Origin: Sorangium cellulosum So0157-2
Lineage (GTDB): Bacteria > Myxococcota_A > Polyangia > Polyangiales > Polyangiaceae
DNA: 64,000 bases
NCBI RefSeq assembly: GCF_000418325.1
Contig: NC_021658.1
Location: 9,128,001-9,192,000 of the forward strand
Direction of reading: 5' to 3'
Part shown: piece after piece, positions 38,019-46,586 of the stretch
Position numbering within the stretch: position 1 is the stretch's first letter
Layout: each line of letters opens with the position of its first letter
Translations under genes and position numbers: made by a program
The notes under the pieces: generated by a model
Databases searched by the model: none
What the model saw: only the letters and a program-made list of their open reading frames with translations
What the model was told of the DNA's origin: nothing

Positions 38019-38110
38019 GCCGCGGAGTCTGCCACGAGCGGCGGACGGGGAGCTGCGCTGAGCTAGATACCGTCGCGCCGCTGCATGCGCGGCGGCGGGG
38101 GCGGGTCGGA

Positions 38111-39154
38111 TCAGCGCGGGGGAGCAGGGAGCGGCTGGCAGCAGAAGGTCGAGGGATGCGTGGGGGTAGCTTCGCCGAGCAGCTCTCCGCCGCTGGTCTC
38201 GCACGTGCCGGGGCGGTGCGTGGTCCATGTGGCGCTCATGCTCTTGAGCGCGACGCCTTCCATGACGTCGACGCACAGCCCTGCCTCCGTGCCGACCGCG
38301 TGCGAGGCGAACGCGTCGGTGCACGCGTCATCGGCGTAGGCGGAGACGGAAGCGGAACAGGAGCTCTCCCCCGTCGGGGTGCACGCGCACGGCGTGCATT
38401 CGCGGGTGTCTTCGAAGTCCCTGTAGAACACGTGCATGAGCGGGTAATCGTCCGGGCACACCGGCTCGCCGCCGCCCAGGTACATGATGCATTGCCGGAA
38501 GCCGGGTGGCGGAGGCTCCGGTGCTGGCCAGCACTTCTCTCCGGCCGGGCATACGGGCTCATCGGTGTCCCCGAAGACGTCTTCGTCGTCCACCGCGATC
38601 GGGTCGCCCTTGCATGCGCGCGCCAAGGTCTTCCAGGGGGAGATGAACCCGTCTCGAGCGCTTCGCCGCGGCACCGGCTCGGGCTCGATCGGCTCGCATG
38701 CCGTCGCCGTGACCGGCGCGATCACCAGCGAAGCCAGCCGTTCGTCCGGGACCGCGGTCGCCGCGACGCAGGATCCGTCCCAGCCTGTAGGAGCGCCGAA
38801 GGCCGTGAACGTCGGGCCCTGGCAGAGAGGAGCGTCGCTCGCCCGCAAGACGGAGGGCAGCCCGCAGGTCGGCTCGCTGCACCGGCACGCGGGACACTCG
38901 TAGGGGACGTCCAGATCCGCGTGGCCCTCGTAGACCTTCGCCGGAGCGCTCAGAGGCGGACATTCGGGCGCCGACAGCTCGCTGCCGATGTAGAGCAAGA
39001 CCGGATCCGTGAAGCCCAGCGGCGGAACAGAGGTGCACTCGCAGGGGCAAGAGCGGGTTTCCCGGCAGTCGTAGGAGTACGGGGAGCCGCAGCCCTGCCA
39101 CAGGGCCGCAGCACATGCGGCCACGACGATGACTCCTGAGGAACGCCGCGCCAT
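38111..39154 (-). CDS. Cysteine-rich lipoprotein
   Basis: The product has 347 residues. The signal is MARRSSGVIVVAACAAALWQGCG. The mature part has about 30 cysteines in clusters (SYDCRETRSCPCECTS, YECPACRCSEPTCG, CPAGEKCWPAPEPP, ECTPCACTPTGESSCSAS) and ends TFCCQPLPAPPR. The final CC motif recurs in the lipoprotein at 50751. No enzymatic motif is seen. Such Cys-rich lipoproteins are numerous in Sorangium-type genomes and of unknown function. It is the last gene before the CRISPR locus. Confidence 0.72.
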   Translation of the reverse strand: MARRSSGVIVVAACAAALWQGCGSPYSYDCRETRSCPCECTSVPPLGFTDPVLLYIGSELSAPECPPLSAPAKVYEGHADLDVPYECPACRCSEPTCGLPSVLRASDAPLCQGPTFTAFGAPTGWDGSCVAATAVPDERLASLVIAPVTATACEPIEPEPVPRRSARDGFISPWKTLARACKGDPIAVDDEDVFGDTDEPVCPAGEKCWPAPEPPPPGFRQCIMYLGGGEPVCPDDYPLMHVFYRDFEDTRECTPCACTPTGESSCSASVSAYADDACTDAFASHAVGTEAGLCVDVMEGVALKSMSATWTTHRPGTCETSGGELLGEATPTHPSTFCCQPLPAPPR

Positions 39155-39247
39155 GAGGGCAGCCTATCGCACTTGCCGTCGGGGATCCAGATGGAGCGCT
39201 CCAGTGAGACTGCAGGCACGACATTGCGTCGAGAGGCGATAATTTTC

Positions 39248-39792
39248 CATGACGAATCGCAAACAGTGAAGGATTACGCGGAGGATGGGGCGTCGCTGCG
39301 TGCAGGGAAGGGCGGGCTGGGGGTGCTTTGCTGAGCTCGCAGGAACGGGGGCGTCGACGGAGCAAGGGGAGAGGAGGAGCAGGTAGACGTCTTCCCGGCG
39401 GGCTCGGCCGCTCCGGAGGCGCGCGGGTCGGAGGCGCCGGAGAAAATCGGCGCAAGGCCGAGATCCGGCTTCCATGGGGCCGCCGCCTTTCAGCGGCGGA
39501 GAGGGGCGGCGCCCCGTACTCCGCGCCTCCCTCGGGCATGACGAATCGCAAACAGTGAAGGATTACGCGGAGGATGGGGCGTCGCTGCGTGCAGGGAAGG
39601 GCGGGCTGGGGGTGCTTTGCTGAGCTCGCAGGAACGGGGGCGTCGACGGAGCAAGGGGAGAGGAGGAGCAGGTAGACGTCTTCCCGGCGGGCTCGGCCGC
39701 TCCGGAGGCGCGCGGGTCGGAGGCGCCGGAGAAAATCGGCGCAAGGCCGAGATCCGGCTTCCATGGGGCCGCCGCCTTTCAGCGGCGGAGAG
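39248..39792. repeat. Direct duplication (256 bp, 289-bp offset) of array flank plus terminal repeat
   Basis: Positions 39248-39503 and 39537-39792 read identically. Each copy has about 220 bp of non-coding flank followed by one CRISPR repeat carrying the same A-to-C change (GCTTCCATGG for GCTTCAATGG). The 33 bases between them (39504-39536) look like what remains of a spacer. Confidence 0.85.
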
Positions 39793-42662
39793 CCGGCCTC
39801 GTCGCTTCTCATCCCCTCTCGGGTGAGGCTTCAATGGGGCCGCCGCCTTTCAGCGGCGGAGAGTCGGGCAAGAGAGCCTCCGCCCACGTCCTGACGTCCC
39901 TCGTCCAGCGGTGGCTCAAGGAACAGCGGCTTCAATGGGGCCGCCACCTTTCAGCGGCGGAGAGGTGATTCCGGGCGGCGGAAGCGTGCTCGCGGTGGTC
40001 GCTTCAATGGGGCCGCCGCCTTTCAGCGGCGGAGAGTGTTGGTGAACACAACCTTAGCCAACTCGCTCATGTTGCTTCAATGGGGCCGCCGCCTTTCAGC
40101 GGCGGAGATCGGGATCGCCCTCGTCCAGCGGTGGCTCAAGGAACAGCGGCTTCAATGGGGCCGCCACCTTTCAGCGGCGGAGAGGTGATTCCGGGCGGCG
40201 GAAGCGTGCTCGCGGTGGTCGCTTCAATGGGGCCGCCGCCTTTCAGCGGCGGAGATTCAAACACACCTCTCCGACCGTGCTGTTCGCAGAGCGGCTTCAA
40301 TGGGGCCGCCGCCTTTCAGCGGCGGAGATCGGGATCGCCCTCGTCCAGCGGTGGCTCAAGGAACAGCGGCTTCAATGGGGCCGCCGCCTTTCAGCGGCGG
40401 AGAGTTGGCGCGGACCGTTGCGGCGCGCGCCGGACCCCCTGGCTTCAATGGGGCCGCCGCCTTTCAGCGGCGGAGAGCGAGGCAGAGGAGCGGATGTTTA
40501 ACACCGGAGACTTGCTTCAATGGGGCCGCCGCCTTTCAGCGGCGGAGAGAGAGCGCCGAGGCGCGCGGGAGGATGGAGATGAGCATGCTTCAATGGGGCC
40601 GCCGCCTTTCAGCGGCGGAGAGCTCCGAGGCAACCAGCGCATCGGCCGCGCACGTGAGGCTTCAATGGGGCCGCCGCCTTTCAGCGGCGGAGAGCGCGGC
40701 GCAGACGGCGCCGGAGCAGACGATCGCGGAGCTTCAATGGGGCCGCCGCCTTTCAGCGGCGGAGAGAAGATCGTCGAGGCCACTGGCAACGTTCGCCAGG
40801 TCTAGCTTCAATGGGGCCGCCGCCTTTCAGCGGCGGAGAGTAGAAGGCGGGCCGGAACCCTCGCACGTGGTCGGCGTAGCTTCAATGGGGCCGCCGCCTT
40901 TCAGCGGCGGAGAGCACGTTCCTGATCACGACGACGAAGATGCTCATCAGGCTTCAATGGGGCCGCCGCCTTTCAGCGGCGGAGAGGCCCTGCTACAACG
41001 TAGAGCTTGAAGACCCGGACCGTATGCTTCAATGGGGCCGCCGCCTTTCAGCGGCGGAGAGGTCTCCCCGACGACCCTCACGCCGGGCGTCTACCTGCTT
41101 CAATGGGGCCGCCGCCTTTCAGCGGCGGAGAGACCGCGTCGTCGTACACGCTCTCCGGCAGATCGAAGCTTCAATGGGGCCGCCGCCTTTCAGCGGCGGA
41201 GAGCGTGCGTGCCGTTCGCACGGACGCGCCGGATTTTGTCCGGGCTTCAATGGGGCCGCCGCCTTTCAGCGGCGGAGAGCTCGATGGCGCGCCCCGAGGC
41301 GTCGCAGCCCTCCTGGCCGCTTCAATGGGGCCGCCGCCTTTCAGCGGCGGAGAGGCGGGAGTTCGACCGGCTCCGCGGCGACGCGAAGGCGCTTCAATGG
41401 GGCCGCCGCCTTTCAGCGGCGGAGAGCCGCCGGTCGTCGTGGTCGGCGGCGCGCGCGTGCCAGCTTCAATGGGGCCGCCGCCTTTCAGCGGCGGAGAGGG
41501 CCCAGTGGATGGATAATAGCGGCATGTTCCGCAAGCTTCAATGGGGCCGCCGCCTTTCAGCGGCGGAGAGCGCATAGGCACTGCTGCGACGTCAGGAACG
41601 TGCACCTGCTTCAATGGGGCCGCCGCCTTTCAGCGGCGGAGAGGATGCAGGGATTTTTCGTCCCTCCTACGCATGCCATCGCTTCAATGGGGCCGCCGCC
41701 TTTCAGCGGCGGAGAGCCAGCAAGGCTCCGGCATCGAACACGACCTTAGAGGCTTCAATGGGGCCGCCGCCTTTCAGCGGCGGAGAGCGCGTTCGGACGC
41801 GATGCCTCGATGTCGCGGCTGTTGCTTCAATGGGGCCGCCGCCTTTCAGCGGCGGAGAGCCACCTCGCAGACACGTGGGAGGTCATCTGCAAGACGCTTC
41901 AATGGGGCCGCCGCCTTTCAGCGGCGGAGAGTCGTGCAGGTCGACTTGACGGTGCGCCCGACGGAGCGGCTTCAATGGGGCCGCCGCCTTTCAGCGGCGG
42001 AGAGCTGCGCAGCGAGTCCGCGCGCGACGCGTTCGTCGAGGTGCTTCAATGGGGCCGCCGCCTTTCAGCGGCGGAGAGATGGAAGCGAGATGAGCTGTGG
42101 TTCACATTTGCGGAGCTTCAATGGGGCCGCCGCCTTTCAGCGGCGGAGAGCTCAAGGAAACAGGGCGCACGGGGAGCTCCCCGAACTTGCAGCTTCAATG
42201 GGGCCGCCGCCTTTCAGCGGCGGAGAGCGCGCGGCAGGGCCATTACGCAGCGCTCCCCTCTCCGGCTTCAATGGGGCCGCCGCCTTTCAGCGGCGGAGAG
42301 GTGCTCTCAGCCCAGTCGCGCACGCTCTCCGCGGTGCTTCAATGGGGCCGCCGCCTTTCAGCGGCGGAGAGTCAGCGTCGACGGGACGTCGCCGAGCAGG
42401 GCGAGCGCTTCAATGGGGCCGCCGCCTTTCAGCGGCGGAGAGCACACGCGCTGTGCGAACCGGTCGATCGCGTACCTCGTGCTTCAATGGGGCCGCCGCC
42501 TTTCAGCGGCGGAGAGTGGGTGAGCCAGTCAGCGAAGAGTATACGTGCACTTGCTTCAATGGGGCCGCCGCCTTTCAGCGGCGGAGAGGCGGTTTTCGCT
42601 GTGCCGGAACCGGAGCCACTCTGGATGCTTCAATGGGGCCGCCGCCTTTCAGCGGCGGAGAG
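39468..42662 (-). CRISPR. CRISPR array, 41 repeats of 36 bp, no cas genes in window
   Basis: Forty-one 36-bp repeats (plus-strand reading begins GCTTCAATGGGG and ends GCGGCGGAGAG) are separated by mostly 35-40-bp spacers; one outlier is 65 bp. A 7-bp stem CCGCCGC/GCGGCGG lies within the repeat. On the minus strand the repeat ends ATTGAAGC, like the crRNA 5' handle of many class 1 systems. Repeat variants cluster at the left: A-to-C in the first two (39468, 39757), CCGCCACC in those at 39929 and 40149, and a final T in those at 40074, 40221 and 40294. Both facts suggest transcription right to left with the leader after 42662. Many spacers are less GC-rich than the genome. Frames through the array are false. 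Confidence 0.95.
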
Positions 42663-43278
42663 AGACCTCCCAGGCCTACCTGAAATTTCGCACACTTGCG
42701 ACCCGGTTTGCGAGAGGTCCCCGCCGCCCCCCTCGCTCCGGCCGCCGGAGGCCGCCCCGCGCGCCCCCGGCCATCCCGAAATCCATCGTCTTTTCAAACA
42801 CCTGCCGGCCTTGCGAGCGCCCCCCCGGCTTTTCCGCACCACTCCACCGCTCGCAGCCGGTGCTCCCGCCCTCTTCTACCACGCCCCCTCCTCCCCTCGA
42901 CCAGCCCTTCCGTTCTCCTCGGCCGCTTTGCCGCTCCCTCGCGCGGATCCCCGCCCCTCTCCTCCTCCTCCTTTCCCCGGATCCCCGCCCCTCTTCTCTC
43001 GATCCCCGCTCTCCCGCACTCGATCCCCGTCTCCCGCGACCTCCACCCCCACCTCTCGCTCGTAATCCCCCAGCTCCCCTCACTCGATCCCCGCCTTCCC
43101 CGACTCGATCCCCCGCGCCGGCGCCTCCCTCCCCCCGGGTACTCCGACCCGCCGACCGGGGGCGCCCCTCGCCCGCCCTGGGTTTCCCCTTCCCGACCCC
43201 GGCGCTCTCTTGCTCCGCCCTGGTGGACGCGTCCCCCGACCCCGTACGGTCGTCTTCCACGGGAGGACCTCATTTGTC
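42663..43278. other. C/T-rich intergenic region with degenerate GATCCCCG repeats; candidate CRISPR leader
   Basis: The first 55 bases after the array are relatively A/T-rich (CTGAAATTTCGCACACTTG) and are the best candidate leader if the array is read leftward. From about 42840 the plus strand is strongly pyrimidine-rich. It contains at least six copies of (C/G)GATCCCCG (at about 42945, 42977, 42999, 43020, 43084 and 43105), several about 21 bp apart. No gene is seen. GGAGG at 43262 belongs to the next gene. Confidence 0.6.
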
Positions 43279-44070
43279 ATGGCCCGGTTGACGCTCCGAC
43301 AGAAGGCGGAGCGGGTGCTCAAGCTTCTGTTGGCTCTTCGCACGAACGAGATCGCTGCGGCGCTCGTCGCGCACGGCTTCACCGACGCCGACCTCGCGGA
43401 GGGGTGGCGCCTCCTCCAGGGCCTCACCCGCCCCCGGCTCGACATCGACGTGGGCACCAGCGCTCCCGAACCCGACCTCGTCGCCGCGCTCGACGGCTGG
43501 CAGAAGCGGTGGTTTCCCATCGCCGCGGCGACCCTCAAGCGCCGTCACCCCGAGGTCCACGCCTGGATGTTCAGGAACCTCGGCCAGACCGAGGGCGCGG
43601 CCGTCGTCGTGTCCGTCGGCACCTTCGTCGAGCGCTGGGACCAGCTCGCCAGGCGCAAGGACAAGGGCGGCCCCGAGCGAGACGGCCGCGAAGCCAGGAA
43701 GCTCCTCGCCAGGCGCGGGATCACCAGAGAGATCGTCGACGAGGCCAGGGAGCTCCTCGCCCGCGCCGAGAAGGTCGAGCCCGCCGCGGATCGGTCGCCG
43801 GCAGACCCCGACCATGACGGCGAGCAGGCCGAAGCCGACCTCTGGGCCTGGTACCTGGAATGGAGCGCCGTCGTCCGGTCGGCCGTCCAGGATCGCAAGC
43901 TCCTCCGCGAGCTCGGCTACCGCCGCCCGAGCGGCCGCCCCAGCGGCGGCACGACGCCCATCGCGCAGCCCCCGAGAGGCTCGATCCAACGACGCGCGGA
44001 CCAAAGCGACTCGCCCCCACGCCCCAGGCCGACACGCGCCCGAGCCTCCGCCGGCCGCCGCCCCCGCTGA
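43279..44070 (+). CDS. Unknown helical protein beside the CRISPR array
   Basis: The product has 263 residues. The first 60 are helical (LTLRQKAERVLKLLLALRTN, LVAHGFTDADLAEGWRLLQG). A central part (ALDGWQKRWFPIAAATLKRRHPEVHAWMF) and a charged region (DGREARKLLARRGITREIVDEA) follow, then WAWYLEWSAVVRSAVQDRKLLRELGYRR and a disordered Pro/Arg tail. No Cas, nuclease or HTH signature is seen. GGAGG lies 12 bases upstream of the ATG, a rather long spacing. Not recognised; link with the CRISPR locus is positional only. Confidence 0.65.
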   Translation: MARLTLRQKAERVLKLLLALRTNEIAAALVAHGFTDADLAEGWRLLQGLTRPRLDIDVGTSAPEPDLVAALDGWQKRWFPIAAATLKRRHPEVHAWMFRNLGQTEGAAVVVSVGTFVERWDQLARRKDKGGPERDGREARKLLARRGITREIVDEARELLARAEKVEPAADRSPADPDHDGEQAEADLWAWYLEWSAVVRSAVQDRKLLRELGYRRPSGRPSGGTTPIAQPPRGSIQRRADQSDSPPRPRPTRARASAGRRPR

Positions 44071-44173
44071 ACGCAGCGGTCCCAGCGCCGAGCGCCGCCC
44101 AGGCCCCACGCCTCCGGCTCTGCATCGCGCCGTCCCGGGTGCCACGCCGGCTCGGCGGACGTACACTCTCCCC

Positions 44174-44620
44174 ATGAACGACATTCGCGACATCAGCGAT
44201 GACGATGCCCGGGTGGCCGAGCTGGTCCGCGGGGCGCGGCGCGTCGCCGTGCTCGGCATCAAGACCGAGGCGCAGGCGGATCAGCCCGCCTTCTACGTCC
44301 CGAGCTACCTGCACAGCGCGGGCGTGGAGGTGATCCCGGTCCCGGTCTACTACCCCGACGTGAAGACCATCCTCGGCCAGCAGGTCTACCGCCGCGTGGC
44401 GGACGTCCCCGGCCCGATCGACATCGTCGACGTCTTCCGGCGCGGCCAGGACGTCGCCGCGCACCTCGACGACCTGCTCGCCGCCCGCCCGCGCGCCGTC
44501 TGGCTGCAGAGCGGCATCCGGAACGACCAGGTGGCCGAGCGGCTCGTCGAGGCCGGGATCCTCGTCGTGCAGGACCGCTGCCTCATGGTCGACCACCGCC
44601 GCTTCGCCGGGCGAGGCTGA
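44174..44620 (+). CDS. CoA-binding domain protein (YccU-like)
   Basis: The product has 148 residues and is a single CoA_binding_2 Rossmann domain: VAELVRGARRVAVLGIKTEA, VPSYLHSAGVEVIPVPVYYP, GPIDIVDVFRRGQDVAAHLDDL, RAVWLQSGIRNDQVAERLVEAGILVVQDRCLMVDHRR. These proteins bind CoA or a related nucleotide and have no proven reaction. The conserved WLQSG and DRCLMVDH segments are intact, with the family cysteine in DRC. It is followed 52 bases later by the AAA ATPase. Confidence 0.88.
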   Translation: MNDIRDISDDDARVAELVRGARRVAVLGIKTEAQADQPAFYVPSYLHSAGVEVIPVPVYYPDVKTILGQQVYRRVADVPGPIDIVDVFRRGQDVAAHLDDLLAARPRAVWLQSGIRNDQVAERLVEAGILVVQDRCLMVDHRRFAGRG

Positions 44621-44672
44621 GGCCGGCTCACCCGGTGGCGCCGATGAGCGCGATCCGGGTAGAGTTCCGCGC

Positions 44673-45836
44673 ATGCTCCTCAAGAGTCTGCGGCTGGATC
44701 GGTTCCTGTCCTTCGGCCCGGGCTCCGATCCGATCGAGCTCAGCAAGCTCAACGTCCTCATCGGACCCAACGGGTCAGGCAAGTCGAACTTCATCGAGGC
44801 CATCGGCTTCCTTCGCGCCGCGCCCACGGATCTGCTCGCCCCGGTACGACAAGGCGGGGGAGTGAGCGCATGGATCTGGCGAGGCGAGCCGGGCGCGAAG
44901 GCCGAGGTGGAGGCCGTCCTCGCGTACCGGCCGGAATCGAGCTGGAACCTACGCCACCGGGTCTCCTTCACCGAGCTCGGAGCACGCCTGGAGATCGTCG
45001 ACGAGCGCATCGAGGACGAGGAGCCGCCGGCCGAGCCGACGGGCCAGCACGTCTACTTCGGCTACGAGCACGGACGCCCGATGCTCAACGTGAGAAACGG
45101 CAAACGCGAGCTCCGCCGCGAGGACATCGATCCCCAGCAGTCCATCCTCTCCCAGCGCAAGGATCCCGATCATTATCCGGAGCTCTCGTTCGTCGGGGAT
45201 CACTACAGCAAAATCCGGCTTCACCGTGACTGGGGCCTCGGACGCGCCTCGTCGCCACGATACCCGCAGCCGTCCGATCTGCCGACCGACCACTTGCGAG
45301 AAGACGCACAGAACCTCGGGCTGATCCTGAACCGGTTCCGCCGGGATATCCCGACGAAGCGGGTGCTGATCGACGCCTTGCAGCAGGTCTTCGATGGAGC
45401 CGTGGACTTCTCCGTGCAGATCGAGGGAGGAACGGTCCAGATATTCCTCGAGGAAGAGCGCTGGACGCTCCCCGCGACGCGCCTCTCCGACGGCACCATC
45501 CGATGGCTCGCGCTGCTCGCCATCCTGCTCGATCCAGCGCCACCGCCGCTCGTGTGCATCGAGGAGCCGGAGCTCGGCCTCCATCCGGATCTGATGCCCA
45601 CGCTCGCGCGCCTCCTGCTCGGCGCATCGGAGCGCACACAGGTCATCGTGACGACGCACTCGGATGTCCTCGTCGATGCGCTCTCCGACGCGCCGGAGAC
45701 GGTGCTCGTCTGCGAGCGCCACGAAGGACGGACGACCCTGCGGCGCCTCACGCGGGACGCACTCTCGACGTGGCTTGAGGCGTACACGCTCGGTGAGCTC
45801 TGGCGCAAGGGCGAGCTCGGGGGCACACGATGGTAG
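44673..45836 (+). CDS. AAA-family ATPase (AAA_21/RecF-like)
   Basis: The product has 387 residues. Walker A LNVLIGPNGSGKSNFIEAIG is at about 27-46, the ABC-type signature-like RLSDGTIRWLALLAILLDP at about 270, Walker B PPLVCIEEPELGLHPDLM and the H-loop VIVTTHSDVLVDAL. The layout is that of small SMC/RecF-like ATPases (AAA_21) found alone or beside TOPRIM-like or DUF4276 proteins in defence contexts. The stop overlaps a following ATG by 7 bases; that next gene begins like a DUF4276 protein but stops after 18 codons. The ATPase itself appears intact. Confidence 0.88.
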   Translation: MLLKSLRLDRFLSFGPGSDPIELSKLNVLIGPNGSGKSNFIEAIGFLRAAPTDLLAPVRQGGGVSAWIWRGEPGAKAEVEAVLAYRPESSWNLRHRVSFTELGARLEIVDERIEDEEPPAEPTGQHVYFGYEHGRPMLNVRNGKRELRREDIDPQQSILSQRKDPDHYPELSFVGDHYSKIRLHRDWGLGRASSPRYPQPSDLPTDHLREDAQNLGLILNRFRRDIPTKRVLIDALQQVFDGAVDFSVQIEGGTVQIFLEEERWTLPATRLSDGTIRWLALLAILLDPAPPPLVCIEEPELGLHPDLMPTLARLLLGASERTQVIVTTHSDVLVDALSDAPETVLVCERHEGRTTLRRLTRDALSTWLEAYTLGELWRKGELGGTRW

Positions 45837-45886
45837 CCGTGCGCGTCTACGTGGAGGGGGGCGGAGCGTCGCGGCAGGCTCAATGA
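45830..45886 (+). pseudogene. Truncated DUF4276 gene coupled to the ATPase
   Basis: An ATG overlaps the ATPase stop and reads MVAVRVYVEGGGASRQAQ, then TGA. DUF4276 proteins start with just such a strand and glycine-rich turn (VRVYVEGGGD) and are regularly encoded directly after an AAA_21 ATPase. No continuation is found in the other frames before the convergent cupin gene, so most of the gene is deleted. The call rests on about 12 residues plus context. Confidence 0.5.
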
Positions 45887-45920
45887 CAGGCCCCCCGCGG
45901 CGCAACTCGCCACCATGCGA

Positions 45921-46343
45921 TCACAGCGGCCGGTGCTGCGTCCCCTTGCCGTAGGTGATCGACAGGAGGTCCCCCGGCTCGCGGACGAGGATCCGGTGCC
46001 ACGCGCCCTGCGGGACCTTGCACGCCGCGCCCGCGAGCAGGGCGACGACCCGCTCGCCGCCCTGCTCCTCCAGCACGACGTCGCTCGCGCCGGACAGGAG
46101 GACCAGGATCTCGTCACCCGCCGGGTGCATCTCCCACTGCGGCGTGTCCTCGGTCAGCGGATACCGTATCACCAGCCAGCCTCCCTCGTCCGTGATCCGC
46201 CGGATGTCGGCGGCCTCCGAGTCGCCGGACATCAGCTCTTGCCAGAACGTCGGCCTCACCTCGATCGGGAGCGCATCGCCCCCGTCCGCGAGGTGCAGGT
46301 ACGTGCTGCGGAGATCGAACCCGGGCTGTGTCGGATTGGCCAT
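45921..46343 (-). CDS. Cupin-domain protein (DUF4437/ChrR-like)
   Basis: The product has 140 residues. It has a single cupin barrel: WLVIRYPLTEDTPQWEMHPAGDEILVLLSGASDVVLEE and VALLAGAACKVPQGAWHRILVREPGDLLSITYG, with metal-ligand candidates in EMHPAGDE and the late WHRI histidine. AGGGA just upstream sets ATG 46343. It is soluble and could be an isomerase or a binding protein; the substrate is unknown. It ends convergently close to the DUF4276 remnant. Confidence 0.82.
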   Translation of the reverse strand: MANPTQPGFDLRSTYLHLADGGDALPIEVRPTFWQELMSGDSEAADIRRITDEGGWLVIRYPLTEDTPQWEMHPAGDEILVLLSGASDVVLEEQGGERVVALLAGAACKVPQGAWHRILVREPGDLLSITYGKGTQHRPL

Positions 46344-46586
46344 CTTGTCCCTCACCTCGCTCCTGAGCGCCCGCATGCCAGCAGGCGCCCCCTCGGCTGT
46401 CAATCCGCTCTCCCCGCCCCCCCGCCGCCCCCCCCGCCGCACCCCCCAGGCTGCCCCCGCCGCCCAGCCCGCCGCGTTGCACGACGGCGCCCACCGGGCT
46501 CTACTGAACAAACGCTCCCACCCGGACGAGGACGCGCTACACTCGGCGCGCAGCGCCCGCCCCCTCGCCCGGCGCTGACCCGCACC

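Noticed and set aside
39248-39467. Left flank of the array taken as leader
   Set aside because: Possible, but repeat variants are concentrated here and the minus-strand repeat ends ATTGAAGC, so it is more likely the trailing end; kept as an alternative in the findings.
39600-42700. Many plus- and minus-strand reading frames through the array repeating GRRLSAAE, GAAAFQRR or GPPPFSGGE
   Set aside because: They are CRISPR repeats translated in three frames; 36-bp repeats plus variable spacers stay open only because the repeat lacks stops.
42676-43260. Gly/Arg-rich minus-strand frames opposite the C/T-rich tract
   Set aside because: Pure composition effects of the pyrimidine-rich strand.
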